DNA of 20,022 bases from a virus. The notes under the pieces were generated by a model. That model did not search any database. It had not been told where the DNA came from and was given only the letters and a program-made list of their open reading frames with translations. This document shows positions 1 to 6,305 of this stretch, in pieces. Made by a program: the position numbers and the translations under genes. The DNA lies in IMG/VR virus record IMGVR_UViG_3300024264_001880, positions 1-20,022 of that record; one strand, written 5' to 3'. How positions within the stretch are numbered: the stretch's first letter is position 1; each line of letters starts with the position of its first letter.

Positions 1-2
1 TT

Positions 3-8
3 TGTCAA
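3..8 (-). promoter_or_regulatory. -35 box of an early-type promoter, cut by window edge
   Basis: The minus strand reads AAGGTTGACAAA here, the same -35 context as the ten complete promoters in this window. The -10 box would lie left of base 1, so only half the promoter is visible. It would drive a gene outside the window. Confidence 0.6.
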
Positions 9-27
9 CCTTTTTTGCATTTTTTTT

Positions 28-255
28 TCAATTTGTTTCAAATATTAGAGTTTTAAGTTTTTTTTCAGTTGGGATAAACCCAAGTGTTTGTTGGATTAAT
101 TCTTCAAGGTGGTCAAAATTACCAGAAGAGAATCGAATGAGTTGTTTAGAGGCTTTAGATTCAATAAGTTTGTAAGTACAACCATGTGAAATTGCAAATT
201 GGTCGAGTAAGTCTAGAGATTTAGTAGGGATGTGAAGTTGTATGTTATAGACCAT
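28..255 (-). CDS. Hypothetical small protein (75 aa)
   Basis: I do not recognise this 75-aa protein. It is soluble, with no membrane segment. The N-terminal part alternates hydrophobic and polar residues (MVYNIQLHIP), and the centre and C-terminal part look helical (FDHLEELIQQTLGF). The start is supported by a purine-rich ribosome site (AAAGGAAAG) about 5 bases upstream of the ATG. A perfect early-type promoter lies just before it, and another -35 box lies after its stop, so it probably forms a one-gene transcription unit. Small proteins made alone from strong early promoters in T4-like phages are often host-modifying factors. That is a suggestion from position only. Confidence 0.7.
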   Translation of the reverse strand: MVYNIQLHIPTKSLDLLDQFAISHGCTYKLIESKASKQLIRFSSGNFDHLEELIQQTLGFIPTEKKLKTLIFETN

Positions 256-285
256 GTTTCTTTCCTTTCATTTGATTAGGGGTAT

Positions 286-314
286 ATTATAACATAACAA
301 AATCGTTTTGTCAA
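286..314 (-). promoter_or_regulatory. Strong early sigma70-type promoter
   Basis: On the minus strand TTGACA (314-309), a 17-bp spacer and TATAAT (291-286) with an extended TG match the host sigma70 consensus perfectly. The predicted start is near 279, leaving a short leader before the 75-aa gene. The promoter is almost identical over 33 bp to the one in front of the bS21 gene (14098-14126). Confidence 0.9.
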
Positions 315-338
315 CATTTATTTTAAATTTGTTTCAAA

Positions 339-767
339 TTAAGCTGCAATCTTTGCAAGACGTTCTTTTCTGTAATTCAAAGCATCATCTCCAAGATAGA
401 TGTTACCATCTTTTGCTCTAAACAATGTAGCTAATGAAGCTTCATCATCTTTTGCTCTTTGAATAAGTGAGAACTCAGCTTGTTCTAAAGTGATTCCACC
501 AATTTGTACAAAGTCAAGTAGCATATCCACAAAAGGGATTTCGCCATTTGATTGCCAAACTGTAAGGCCATCTACTTGAGCAGTCTGTTCAAATTGCATC
601 TCAATGCTTTTTGAGAAGATGTTACCCTGTGGGTCAGCTCTCAGTTGGTCGGTGAATAGAACTTCACCTGTGAAAGTTTTGTTTTCGTCATACTGTGAAG
701 CGAAGCCAAAACGTTGTTTAGTGACAATGTCACCATTGATTGTTACTTCGTTTGGAAGAATATTCAT
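339..767 (-). CDS. Hypothetical protein (142 aa)
   Basis: No family recognised. This is a 142-aa soluble protein, mildly acidic, ending in a basic helix (LNYRKERLAKIAA). The middle (residues 85-115) looks helical. Its start codon overlaps the stop of the upstream gene in a TAATG junction, which implies translational coupling. It is the second gene of a two-gene unit read from the promoter at 1113-1141. No motif suggests an enzyme. A structural or host-interaction role cannot be told apart from the sequence. Confidence 0.75.
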   Translation of the reverse strand: MNILPNEVTINGDIVTKQRFGFASQYDENKTFTGEVLFTDQLRADPQGNIFSKSIEMQFEQTAQVDGLTVWQSNGEIPFVDMLLDFVQIGGITLEQAEFSLIQRAKDDEASLATLFRAKDGNIYLGDDALNYRKERLAKIAA

Positions 768-1078
768 TATGCAGCCCTCTTGTTGTATCGGCCTCGGCCT
801 GACCAGCCGACTCTTTGGACAGCTTCCATTGGAGAAGTTTCTGATGAAACTTTAAGGTATTCCTCAACTGTATAGTTATCAACTAAGCAATTGATGTAAG
901 ATTTATATGGCTTTGAGCCGTACTTGAATCTTGCAATAAAAGATGGCTTTACTTTACCTACCCAAGATGGGTGACAGTCAGGATGTACTTCGTCCATAGT
1001 CTTAGAACCGATGTAATCGCCTCTGTACATAAGGTACATTCCGTCCCATGTAAATTCTGTTTTGTCAAATTTTGTCAT
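767..1078 (-). CDS. Hypothetical protein (103 aa)
   Basis: I do not recognise a family. The 103-aa protein is rich in aromatic and basic residues (MYLMYRGDYIG near residues 14-24; GWSGRGRYNKR at the C-terminus) and has no membrane segment. The start has a good ribosome site (AAAGGAAT) 4-5 bases upstream and follows an early promoter at 1113-1141 by about 30 bases of leader. The downstream gene is coupled through a 1-base overlap. The basic glycine/arginine tail could bind nucleic acid, but that is only inferred from composition. Confidence 0.75.
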   Translation of the reverse strand: MTKFDKTEFTWDGMYLMYRGDYIGSKTMDEVHPDCHPSWVGKVKPSFIARFKYGSKPYKSYINCLVDNYTVEEYLKVSSETSPMEAVQRVGWSGRGRYNKRAA

Positions 1079-1112
1079 AATAATTCCTTTCCATTTAATT
1101 TAATATGAGTCT

Positions 1113-1141
1113 ATTGTAACACGCTATTAGGCAAATGTCAA
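1113..1141 (-). promoter_or_regulatory. Strong early sigma70-type promoter
   Basis: On the minus strand TTGACA (1141-1136), 17-bp spacer, TGT then TACAAT (1118-1113). An A-rich stretch (AAAAAAAGTTGAAATT on the plus strand nearby) lies further upstream. Predicted start near 1106, feeding the genes at 1078 and 767. Confidence 0.85.
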
Positions 1142-1184
1142 CCCTTTTCGTAAAAAAAGTTGAAATTGTTTTAAATTATTTGAA

Positions 1185-1268
1185 TTATATGAGGAAAATG
1201 AGGCAAAATAGACCTACCCACCATAACCAGTGGGCAGATTTTATTTCTTCGATGATTTTCTTAATCAC
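1185..1268 (-). CDS. Possible 27-aa membrane peptide, GTG start
   Basis: A short frame (MIKKIIEEIKSAHW then LWWVGLFCLIFLI) begins with GTG overlapping the TGA stop of the HD-domain gene (GTGA, 4 bases). It has a charged, amphipathic N-terminus followed by about 13 hydrophobic residues running to the stop, so it would be a single-span or membrane-associated peptide. The same design (GTG ATT AA..., overlap with the upstream stop, basic start then a hydrophobic tail) is seen for the gene at 16921-17091. It is very short and chance is not excluded. The start has no ribosome site of its own, so translation would depend on coupling. Confidence 0.4.
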   Translation of the reverse strand: MIKKIIEEIKSAHWLWWVGLFCLIFLI

Positions 1269-1792
1269 TTCTTATCCCAGTTCTCGTTGAGCACGGTTTG
1301 GGCTTTATATAGAAGATTAGCATCAGCTTTTGTTAAGATGTTCAACATATATTGCTTTTCATGTTTGAAAGCTTTATGGAAGAACTTTTGGTCATGCTTG
1401 ATTATAGATTCAGCATTAGACAAAAGGTCTGCTATTTTAATTGTTTGGGCCTCGGGTGGTCCTAAAGCAAAATGGTCAGCATCCATCTTCTTACGAAACG
1501 CACGGTTTCCGTCTTCCTTATCGGAGACGTTTGTGCAATAGTGTACATATTCGGCAACAGTATAGCCAAATTTTTCTTTGATATCTCTTAATGTAACTGG
1601 AGTATCTTCTACAACATCGTGTAGTAAAGCTGCAGCTATCATTTCTGTTGTAGCTTCAACTTCTTTTTCTAGAATATCTGCAACATGAATTGGGTGAACA
1701 ACATAAGGTTCACCAGTATATTTTCTGCGTTGATCGCCATGTGCTTCTATAGCAAACATTGTAGCGTCACTTATTACTTTTCTGTCTATCAT
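1265..1792 (-). CDS. HD-domain phosphohydrolase, ppGpp hydrolase-like
   Basis: A 175-aa protein of the HD superfamily, most like the hydrolase domain of RelA/SpoT and the stand-alone small alarmone hydrolases (MESH1 type). The signature is clear: FAIEAHGDQRRKYTGEPYVVHP (residues 13-34), with the first histidine at 33, then LLHDVVEDT with the metal-binding His58-Asp59, and IKIADLLSN near residue 124, matching the VKLADKL.N motif. Such enzymes remove the 3'-pyrophosphate of (p)ppGpp in the cytoplasm. Another HD phosphohydrolase activity on nucleotides remains possible. No synthetase domain is present. The ATG at 1792 lies only 7 bases after the -10 box of its promoter, so the mRNA would be leaderless. 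A longer frame back to 1828 runs through the promoter and is unlikely to be translated. Confidence 0.85.
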   Translation of the reverse strand: MIDRKVISDATMFAIEAHGDQRRKYTGEPYVVHPIHVADILEKEVEATTEMIAAALLHDVVEDTPVTLRDIKEKFGYTVAEYVHYCTNVSDKEDGNRAFRKKMDADHFALGPPEAQTIKIADLLSNAESIIKHDQKFFHKAFKHEKQYMLNILTKADANLLYKAQTVLNENWDKK

Positions 1793-1799
1793 ACTCGTT

Positions 1800-1828
1800 A
1801 TTATAACATGCTTTAAGTAGTTTGTCAA
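1800..1828 (-). promoter_or_regulatory. Strong early promoter, leaderless arrangement
   Basis: On the minus strand TTGACA (1828-1823), a 17-bp spacer and TATAAT (1805-1800) preceded by TG. Predicted start is at 1793 or 1792. The HD gene ATG occupies 1792-1790, so there is no room for a Shine-Dalgarno site. Confidence 0.9.
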
Positions 1829-1831
1829 CCC

Positions 1832-2179
1832 CTAATGTATTGTTTGGTTTCCATTCTCAAATAGTATTTCTAACATATCTGCAGATTCTTTTATGTGGCC
1901 AGATTTAACTATATCGACAACACTTGGAAATTCTGAATCAGTCATAACTTGAAGTGTTGTTAATCTTCTTTGTTTAGAAGGTGCAAACATATCTCTTGCA
2001 AAACTTTCTGCTGCACGTTCAGTTCTAAATGAACATGCTGTTGTTAAATTGAATGGATTATTTGTTGCAAAACATGCAAAGACTCTACCATCACCTTCGT
2101 AACCTAACTCTTCGCCATCGTAGGTACCAAGGAATACTCCCATCTCTTCATCAGCTAAAATGTATCTTTTCTTTTTCAT
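1832..2179 (-). CDS. Hypothetical protein (115 aa)
   Basis: Unrecognised 115-aa soluble protein. It begins with a lysine-rich stretch (MKKKRYILADEEMGVFLGTY) and has a central part with scattered aromatic residues and a possible strand-rich fold. The start overlaps the 3' end of the MGME1-like exonuclease gene by 29 bases, so the two are probably translated together in the unit read from 4882-4910. The T4-like phage context and position right behind a nuclease do not define a role. The internal methionine at residue 13 is an alternative start with less overlap. Confidence 0.7.
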   Translation of the reverse strand: MKKKRYILADEEMGVFLGTYDGEELGYEGDGRVFACFATNNPFNLTTACSFRTERAAESFARDMFAPSKQRRLTTLQVMTDSEFPSVVDIVKSGHIKESADMLEILFENGNQTIH

Positions 2180-2840
2180 GCAGTTCTGAGTATTTCTCCC
2201 TTACAGCTTTGAAGTGGTCCAAATATTCATTCGTATCAAATACAAATGTTTGTGGATCGTTATCATCTACACCAATAAAAACAACTCCTTTATTGACTTC
2301 TTGTCCAGTCATTTCAGTAAAAGCTTTTGCATAGAATGCGACCTGCATGAAATAACCTGTAATGTCGGATTCCTTTTTAAGCCTACGAGACGTTTTAAAA
2401 TCAATTACGGCAAGTTCTCCTTCCCATTCTCCAATACAATCTACTTGACCTGCAGTCTGTAGTTCGTCACTATAAAGAAAACATTCTTGGAACCAAACAT
2501 TACTAATCTTGTCATCTAGTACTGGTTTCATAGAATTGAACATATACATGTTAGAAGGTTGTACACCTTCTTTCCAATCTTCTTTGTTATCTATATAGTT
2601 TTCACAGATTTTATGAACTGCAGTCCCACGCCTTGAAGCTTGAGATGATATGCGATTTGCAACATCTTCTCCTACTCTCTTACGCCATGCAATAATTCCT
2701 GCTTTACTTAAGATACTAAGTACTGTTGTTACTGAAGGATAGGCTTCACCTGTGGGGGTGAAATATCGTCTGCCTTCTTCTGTTGTTTTTCTTGTTAATT
2801 TTGGTAAATCAATACCATGTTCAAAATGCTTAAAAGCCAT
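2151..2840 (-). CDS. PD-(D/E)XK exonuclease, MGME1/RecB-like
   Basis: A 229-aa nuclease of the PD-(D/E)XK superfamily, of the type often annotated in T4-like marine phages as an MGME1-like or RecB-family exonuclease. Catalytic elements are visible in order: an H/E pair in RRGTAVHKICENYI (residues 70-83), Asp134 in AGQVDCIG, the core Asp147-Phe-Lys149 in LAVIDFKTSRR, and a downstream QVAFYA motif (166-171) like the Q-xxx-Y motif of the RecB nuclease family. The N-terminus (PSVTTVLSILSK, 35-46) is the usual lead-in. It probably degrades single-stranded or flapped DNA during replication, recombination or host-DNA breakdown. It follows a small hypothetical gene and PhoH in the same direction. Confidence 0.85.
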   Translation of the reverse strand: MAFKHFEHGIDLPKLTRKTTEEGRRYFTPTGEAYPSVTTVLSILSKAGIIAWRKRVGEDVANRISSQASRRGTAVHKICENYIDNKEDWKEGVQPSNMYMFNSMKPVLDDKISNVWFQECFLYSDELQTAGQVDCIGEWEGELAVIDFKTSRRLKKESDITGYFMQVAFYAKAFTEMTGQEVNKGVVFIGVDDNDPQTFVFDTNEYLDHFKAVREKYSELHEKEKIHFS

Positions 2841-2863
2841 AATGTATTTTCCGTTCTATTGTT

Positions 2864-3112
2864 CTAGGCTATATCAACTGTTCTGGAATCACCTAAAAAC
2901 TTTTCTCTAAAGGAATCTGCATCAGCTGCGATTTCAAACATAAATGTATATTCATCAGCTTCAACATCAAGAGCGTGGGTGTAAGATTTTTCATCTACAT
3001 TTCCTTGAATCCAATCAAAACATTCTGATTGAATCCCGCCACTTACTTTCACTCTAAAGACTTGTTTGGTTAACCATTTTAGTCTATAGTCGTCTATTGT
3101 TTGTTGTATCAT
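2864..3112 (-). CDS. Hypothetical protein (82 aa)
   Basis: No family recognised. It is an acidic 82-aa soluble protein (pattern like FRVKVSGGIQSECFDWIQGN then DVEADEYTFMFEIAADADSF) that looks beta-rich in the first half, with a short C-terminal helix. It sits between PhoH and the exonuclease. The gap in front of it carries a very stable C(UUCG)G hairpin (3137-3154), and the ribosome site is the weak AAGG 10-13 bases before the ATG. Its expression level may therefore be set by processing at that hairpin, but this is inference. Confidence 0.7.
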   Translation of the reverse strand: MIQQTIDDYRLKWLTKQVFRVKVSGGIQSECFDWIQGNVDEKSYTHALDVEADEYTFMFEIAADADSFREKFLGDSRTVDIA

Positions 3113-3136
3113 AATTATTTTACCTTAAAGGATTTT

Positions 3137-3154
3137 GGAGGACCGAAGTCCTCC
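3137..3154 (-). promoter_or_regulatory. Intergenic UUCG-tetraloop RNA hairpin
   Basis: The minus-strand RNA reads GGAGGAC-UUCG-GUCCUCC, a perfect 7-bp stem capped by the exceptionally stable C(UUCG)G loop. It lies between the PhoH stop and the next start. It is followed by AAAAUCC rather than a U-run, so it is not a standard terminator. C(UUCG)G hairpins were first noticed between T4 genes, where they can stabilise or punctuate mRNA. Confidence 0.8.
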
Positions 3155-3174
3155 CTGTAATCTCCTTTTATTTA

Positions 3175-3951
3175 TTATGCGACTGCATAGTTTTGTGCAC
3201 CATCGGTAATCTGACGCACTGTTCTATTACTTGTTTCTTTCGCAATAATATATTCTTTTACCAATCCGCTTCGTACGATATCTTCAATTCCAAACTTAAT
3301 TACGCTGAAACTGTCGATTCTATTTAAAACCTTCGTAAAACTTTGAAGGCCAGAAATATCATTTCGATGTCGGTTACCTGCTAAATCATCTTGAGCTGTG
3401 TCACCACAAAAGATAATTTTACTAGTTTCACCAACTCGAGTGATAATACTATCGAGCTCGTGGTACGTCATACTTTGACATTCGTCTACAATAATAATTG
3501 AGTTATCGAATGTTAATCCTCTCACAAATGATGAAGTCATAAACCTAACTTGATTTTTCTGCTTCAGTATATCCCAAGCATCTCCTCTACTGAATAAATC
3601 ATTTACGATATCAGAATAAGGCGTAGCATAAACAGCTTCCTTTTGAGCTTGTGAACCTGGCATAAAACCTTGTTCTCTAGTTTGAACTGCAGAGCGTACA
3701 ATTATTACTTGGTCATATTCATCTTTGTTCATAATATCATTTAGTCCTAAGTAAAGTGCACACATTGTTTTACCAGTTCCTGCTGTGCCAACCGCAGCTA
3801 TATTATAGCCATTTCGATAATCAGAAAATAATTCCGCCTGAGTATCTGTGATTGGTTGAATGGGACGCATACTAAACTTCCGGTCTAGTGTTCCATTCTT
3901 AGTAGCAGTTTTTCTTCTCTCCTTTTGCGAGATACGACGTTTGTTGGACAT
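3175..3951 (-). CDS. phoH: PhoH-like P-loop ATPase
   Basis: A 258-aa PhoH-family protein, close to the usual phage PhoH length. It has a Walker A motif GTAGTGKT (residues 55-62), a Walker B motif SIIIVDECQSM (151-161), and later conserved stretches (FCGDTAQDDL; SGLQSFTKVL) as in PhoH/helicase-like ATPases. The biochemical role is unsettled: ATPase activity is known for the family, and RNA helicase/ribonuclease activity where it is fused to PIN domains. It is widespread in marine T4-like phages. I chose the ATG at 3951 because AAGGAG lies 8 bases upstream. A TTG two codons earlier is weaker. The basic N-terminus (KRRISQKERRKTATKNG) may contact RNA. Confidence 0.92.
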   Translation of the reverse strand: MSNKRRISQKERRKTATKNGTLDRKFSMRPIQPITDTQAELFSDYRNGYNIAAVGTAGTGKTMCALYLGLNDIMNKDEYDQVIIVRSAVQTREQGFMPGSQAQKEAVYATPYSDIVNDLFSRGDAWDILKQKNQVRFMTSSFVRGLTFDNSIIIVDECQSMTYHELDSIITRVGETSKIIFCGDTAQDDLAGNRHRNDISGLQSFTKVLNRIDSFSVIKFGIEDIVRSGLVKEYIIAKETSNRTVRQITDGAQNYAVA

Positions 3952-3983
3952 ATACAATCTCCTTGTTGATGGAAGATAAATTT

Positions 3984-4229
3984 CTATTTCCAGTCATTTA
4001 TCTTGTTTCCTGTGTAACTTTTGTTTTGTTTCATAGACGAAAGTATATCACGAAAACCTTGGTCAGGTTTCATTCGACCAAGTCTTGCGGCTTCAATCAC
4101 GGGGTTTGTCGCAGATATGATTTGTTTAAGATGGGGATTATCTTTAAGGTAAGGTTCTCTTTCCGAGAGTTTTAGAAATTTCTCGAAGGTTTCACCTGTA
4201 TCGGTGTTTTTAAATTCGTATGTTGGCAT
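3984..4229 (-). CDS. FmdB-like small phage protein (81 aa)
   Basis: The first 40 residues (MPTYEFKNTDTGETFEKFLK, then SEREPYLKDNP) match the start of FmdB-type small proteins common in marine T4-like phages. The FmdB zinc-ribbon cysteines are entirely absent, so no zinc site can form. The C-terminal half is basic and probably helical (ARLGRMKPDQGFRDILSSMK). Role unknown; in the cellular family members are putative regulators. It stands between the HAD nucleotidase and PhoH genes in one transcription unit and has only a weak ribosome site (GGAT). Confidence 0.75.
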   Translation of the reverse strand: MPTYEFKNTDTGETFEKFLKLSEREPYLKDNPHLKQIISATNPVIEAARLGRMKPDQGFRDILSSMKQNKSYTGNKINDWK

Positions 4230-4263
4230 TAACTAACTATCCAATTTATCATAAGTTTATTTA

Positions 4264-4851
4264 TTATGAGCCGGTCACCATTTCGTAAATTTCTTTCCAA
4301 TTTTTTACTTTTGGAATGGAATCGTTTTGGTAACCAACATTAAATAAATGTTCAATAAGTACTGACCTGAGTCCTAAGTCATAACCACATTCTGCATTCA
4401 GTGGTTTATCTTCGACCCAAATGCAGCCACTATCTTTATAAGGTAGTAGACCATCATCTTTGTCAGCTCCGCAATCTAGACAGACTATCTTTTCAAATAC
4501 AGACGGACCAAAGAGTTTCTCTAAGTTCTGCTGTCTGAGTTTTCCTGCATAGAAGTCAGTACTTAGACTTGTAATACAATGGAAAATATAGCCTTCTTCA
4601 TGTAATCTTTTAACGTACTTAATAGCATCTCTTAAACCAGGAAGGAATCCAATCCTTGCTGATTCGTTAAACTGCCTTACAAGTACTCTACTTTCGGCTT
4701 TAGTAAGGTCAAACATCTCAGCGATGTCATATACGCCTTCTTTAACAACTTCGTAGTTATTCTCAGCCATCCATTTGACGAATGAGTATTTCCAATCTAG
4801 TAGGACACCATCGCAATCTACTAGTATTAATTTTTCTGTTCTATGGTCCAT
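4264..4851 (-). CDS. HAD-family phosphatase, 5'(3')-deoxyribonucleotidase-like
   Basis: A 195-aa haloacid dehalogenase-fold hydrolase. Motif I is VDCDGVLLDW (nucleophile Asp12, general acid Asp14), motif II is HCITSLS in the middle, and motif IV is VEDKPLNAECGYD near residues 157-169. The DxDGVLLDW form and total length resemble the NT5C 5'(3')-deoxyribonucleotidases, which dephosphorylate dNMPs, and phage HAD proteins of the same size. The exact substrate cannot be read from sequence. It is the first gene behind the promoter at 4882-4910, with a good ribosome site (AAGGAT). A nucleotide-pool or DNA-end-phosphatase role would fit the nearby dNMP kinase and nucleases. Confidence 0.82.
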   Translation of the reverse strand: MDHRTEKLILVDCDGVLLDWKYSFVKWMAENNYEVVKEGVYDIAEMFDLTKAESRVLVRQFNESARIGFLPGLRDAIKYVKRLHEEGYIFHCITSLSTDFYAGKLRQQNLEKLFGPSVFEKIVCLDCGADKDDGLLPYKDSGCIWVEDKPLNAECGYDLGLRSVLIEHLFNVGYQNDSIPKVKNWKEIYEMVTGS

Positions 4852-4881
4852 AATTTATCCTTTTCCTATTCATTATAATGT

Positions 4882-4910
4882 ATTGTAACATGTTTTAATG
4901 TATTTGTCAA
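4882..4910 (-). promoter_or_regulatory. Strong early sigma70-type promoter
   Basis: On the minus strand TTGACA (4910-4905), 17-bp spacer, TGT then TACAAT (4887-4882). Predicted start near 4875, giving a ~24-base leader with AAGGAT before the HAD gene. Its -35 lies only 4 bases past the stop of the sulfotransferase-like gene. Confidence 0.88.
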
Positions 4911-4913
4911 CCT

Positions 4914-5714
4914 TTATTTGAATAGTCCTTCAATGTCCCAGTTGTCAACATACTGGTCAATCTCAGGCTCACCAGTCCACTTTATTTCTCTGTTATAGGG
5001 ATTATATTGGTCCCCAGAAAAGTAATCTTCATAACAAACCAGTTCTCCTGGTACAAGCTTGTACATTTCTGCCATATACTTATAATTATCAACAAGTTGG
5101 TTAACAAGAGCTTCTATCGACATAGTTGTTTTGGCATGAAATACTGGGTCATCTGGGTCCATTGTAGCTTTGTATGGCTCTGGAGTTTGACCAGCTCCAC
5201 CAAGATGTAATTGATACATTCGTTCAACATGATCGCTTTCTTTCGTTTCATATGTTAAAGGTATTTTTGTAATAAAACCTGTTTGGCCAAATGAACCATC
5301 ACGCCGAACAGCTAACCAACTTTTAATTTGAGCTCTAAAATCACGACGATAAAGATAATAGACCTTATCAGCATGCTCTAGAATAGTTTGTATCTGAAAC
5401 ATATCGACATCTGTTTTGTAATGATATCTTTTGTTGAAATGAGTTGGCATAATTTTATAACATGCTTTCTCGTTACCAAGTCTTAACTCATCAAATATGT
5501 TCCAATTACTTAAAGCATGGGTTACAATATTGTGGTCTTTATATGAGTATTTTGCAGTGAAGTCGGCAGTGTTTAATAGTTTGCCAATACCATGTGGTTT
5601 CTCATGCGAGAATAATTCACCTTTATAAGGTAAGTCAAACTCTTTTGCTTTTTTCAATGTGAAACTGGTACTACCTGTTCTGAAATTAGTCAGGATAGCT
5701 ACATTAGTCGCCAT
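4914..5714 (-). CDS. Sulfotransferase-like protein
   Basis: A 266-aa protein with the layout of PAPS-dependent sulfotransferases. An N-terminal phosphosulfate-binding loop follows the first strand (AILTNFRTGSTSF, residues 6-18; compare the RTGST/RSGTT loops of Stf0 and related families). A second site (KVYYLYRRDFRAQIKSWLA, 117-135) matches the 3'-phosphate-binding R...S element. The rest is unremarkable and soluble. The acceptor is unknown; host surface glycans, phage glycans and small molecules are all possible. It overlaps the preceding 47-aa gene by 11 bases and ends the unit read from 7196-7224. The two glycosyltransferases 2-4 kb upstream suggest a shared decoration function. The family call is moderate. 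Confidence 0.7.
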   Translation of the reverse strand: MATNVAILTNFRTGSTSFTLKKAKEFDLPYKGELFSHEKPHGIGKLLNTADFTAKYSYKDHNIVTHALSNWNIFDELRLGNEKACYKIMPTHFNKRYHYKTDVDMFQIQTILEHADKVYYLYRRDFRAQIKSWLAVRRDGSFGQTGFITKIPLTYETKESDHVERMYQLHLGGAGQTPEPYKATMDPDDPVFHAKTTMSIEALVNQLVDNYKYMAEMYKLVPGELVCYEDYFSGDQYNPYNREIKWTGEPEIDQYVDNWDIEGLFK

Positions 5715-5847
5715 ACTTATCTTTTAGTCTTTGTTTACGTTGGGTTTGTTTTCGCTTATTTTTACGTTTTTCGTTTAGACGGTTTTCTTTACTGGGGCTA
5801 GTTCCCCACCCGTCACCTTTGCGATACTCTTTAAATCGCTTCGGCAT
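5704..5847 (-). CDS. Small basic protein (47 aa)
   Basis: The frame runs MPKRFKEYRKGDGWGTSPSK through a K/R-rich tail (ENRLNEKRKNKRKQTQRKQR) and ends YGD. A clear ribosome site (AAGGAAT, about 6 bases before ATG) supports it, and it fills the gap between the DUF6433-like and sulfotransferase genes with an 11-base overlap into the latter. About 40 percent of residues are Lys or Arg, so it probably binds nucleic acid or is a disordered ribosome- or DNA-associated peptide. The function is unknown. I have not seen evidence for a frameshift or truncation. Confidence 0.7.
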   Translation of the reverse strand: MPKRFKEYRKGDGWGTSPSKENRLNEKRKNKRKQTQRKQRLKDKYGD

Positions 5848-5860
5848 TGCTACATTCCTT

Positions 5861-6304
5861 CTATCGCATATCCATCGGAGAGGTGAAAAGGTCTGGGAAA
5901 GCTTCTTCTAAAGTAGCTTTGGTTAATCCTTTAACCTTTGTGTGAGATAACATATTGTTAGCTAACAGTTCAGCATCTTCATTGTCAACAGCTTCTAAAA
6001 GACTAATAAACAACTCTTCTCGCTTTACTGGTTTCATGCTATCATAACCACCGCCTTTGAAGAATATTTTTAAACGTCTTGCTTCTCTATAAAGCATAGT
6101 TTTTGCTTCATCTTCAAATTCGTTTGGTTTCCAAGGTGGAGGGCTATCGGGTAAAAGAAACTCAATGGTTTCATCGTAAATTAAACGAAGTACATTACGA
6201 AAAGGTACGTTATCGTTTTGTTGTAGCCATGCTACTTTATCTGCTTTTGTTTTCTTTTTAGGAAGTTCAGATAGAACCTCCGTCATTGATAATCTAATTG
6301 CCAT
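5861..6304 (-). CDS. DUF6433-like conserved marine phage protein
   Basis: A 147-aa soluble, mostly helical protein. The pattern MAIRLSMTEVLSELPKKKTK, a NVLRLIYDETIEFLLPDSPPPW segment split by a short helix, and a closing LTKATLEEAFPDLF match a conserved family found next to replication genes in T4-like cyanophages and relatives, which I believe is DUF6433. No catalytic motif is visible and its function is unestablished. It follows RNase H directly (a 1-base gap) with an AGGAT ribosome site, so it is expressed with it and may take part in replication. The family name is from memory of the sequence pattern. Confidence 0.75.
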   Translation of the reverse strand: MAIRLSMTEVLSELPKKKTKADKVAWLQQNDNVPFRNVLRLIYDETIEFLLPDSPPPWKPNEFEDEAKTMLYREARRLKIFFKGGGYDSMKPVKREELFISLLEAVDNEDAELLANNMLSHTKVKGLTKATLEEAFPDLFTSPMDMR

Positions 6305-6305
6305 T

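Noticed and set aside
604-855. Plus-strand frames such as 604-855, 1230-1541, 2053-2334, 8153-8503 and 16760-17146
   Set aside because: They lie opposite clear minus-strand genes, lack ribosome sites, have low-complexity or implausible composition, and no promoter points their way.
1200-1245. CCCAC/GTGGG hairpin near 1218-1235 as a terminator after the HD gene
   Set aside because: Only 5 bp and without a U-run; the bases are better explained by the small membrane-peptide frame.
4940-4960. TGTCAA motif near 4946 and others inside genes (for example 1060, 5985, 16145)
   Set aside because: No TATAAT-like -10 lies 16-18 bp away on the minus strand.
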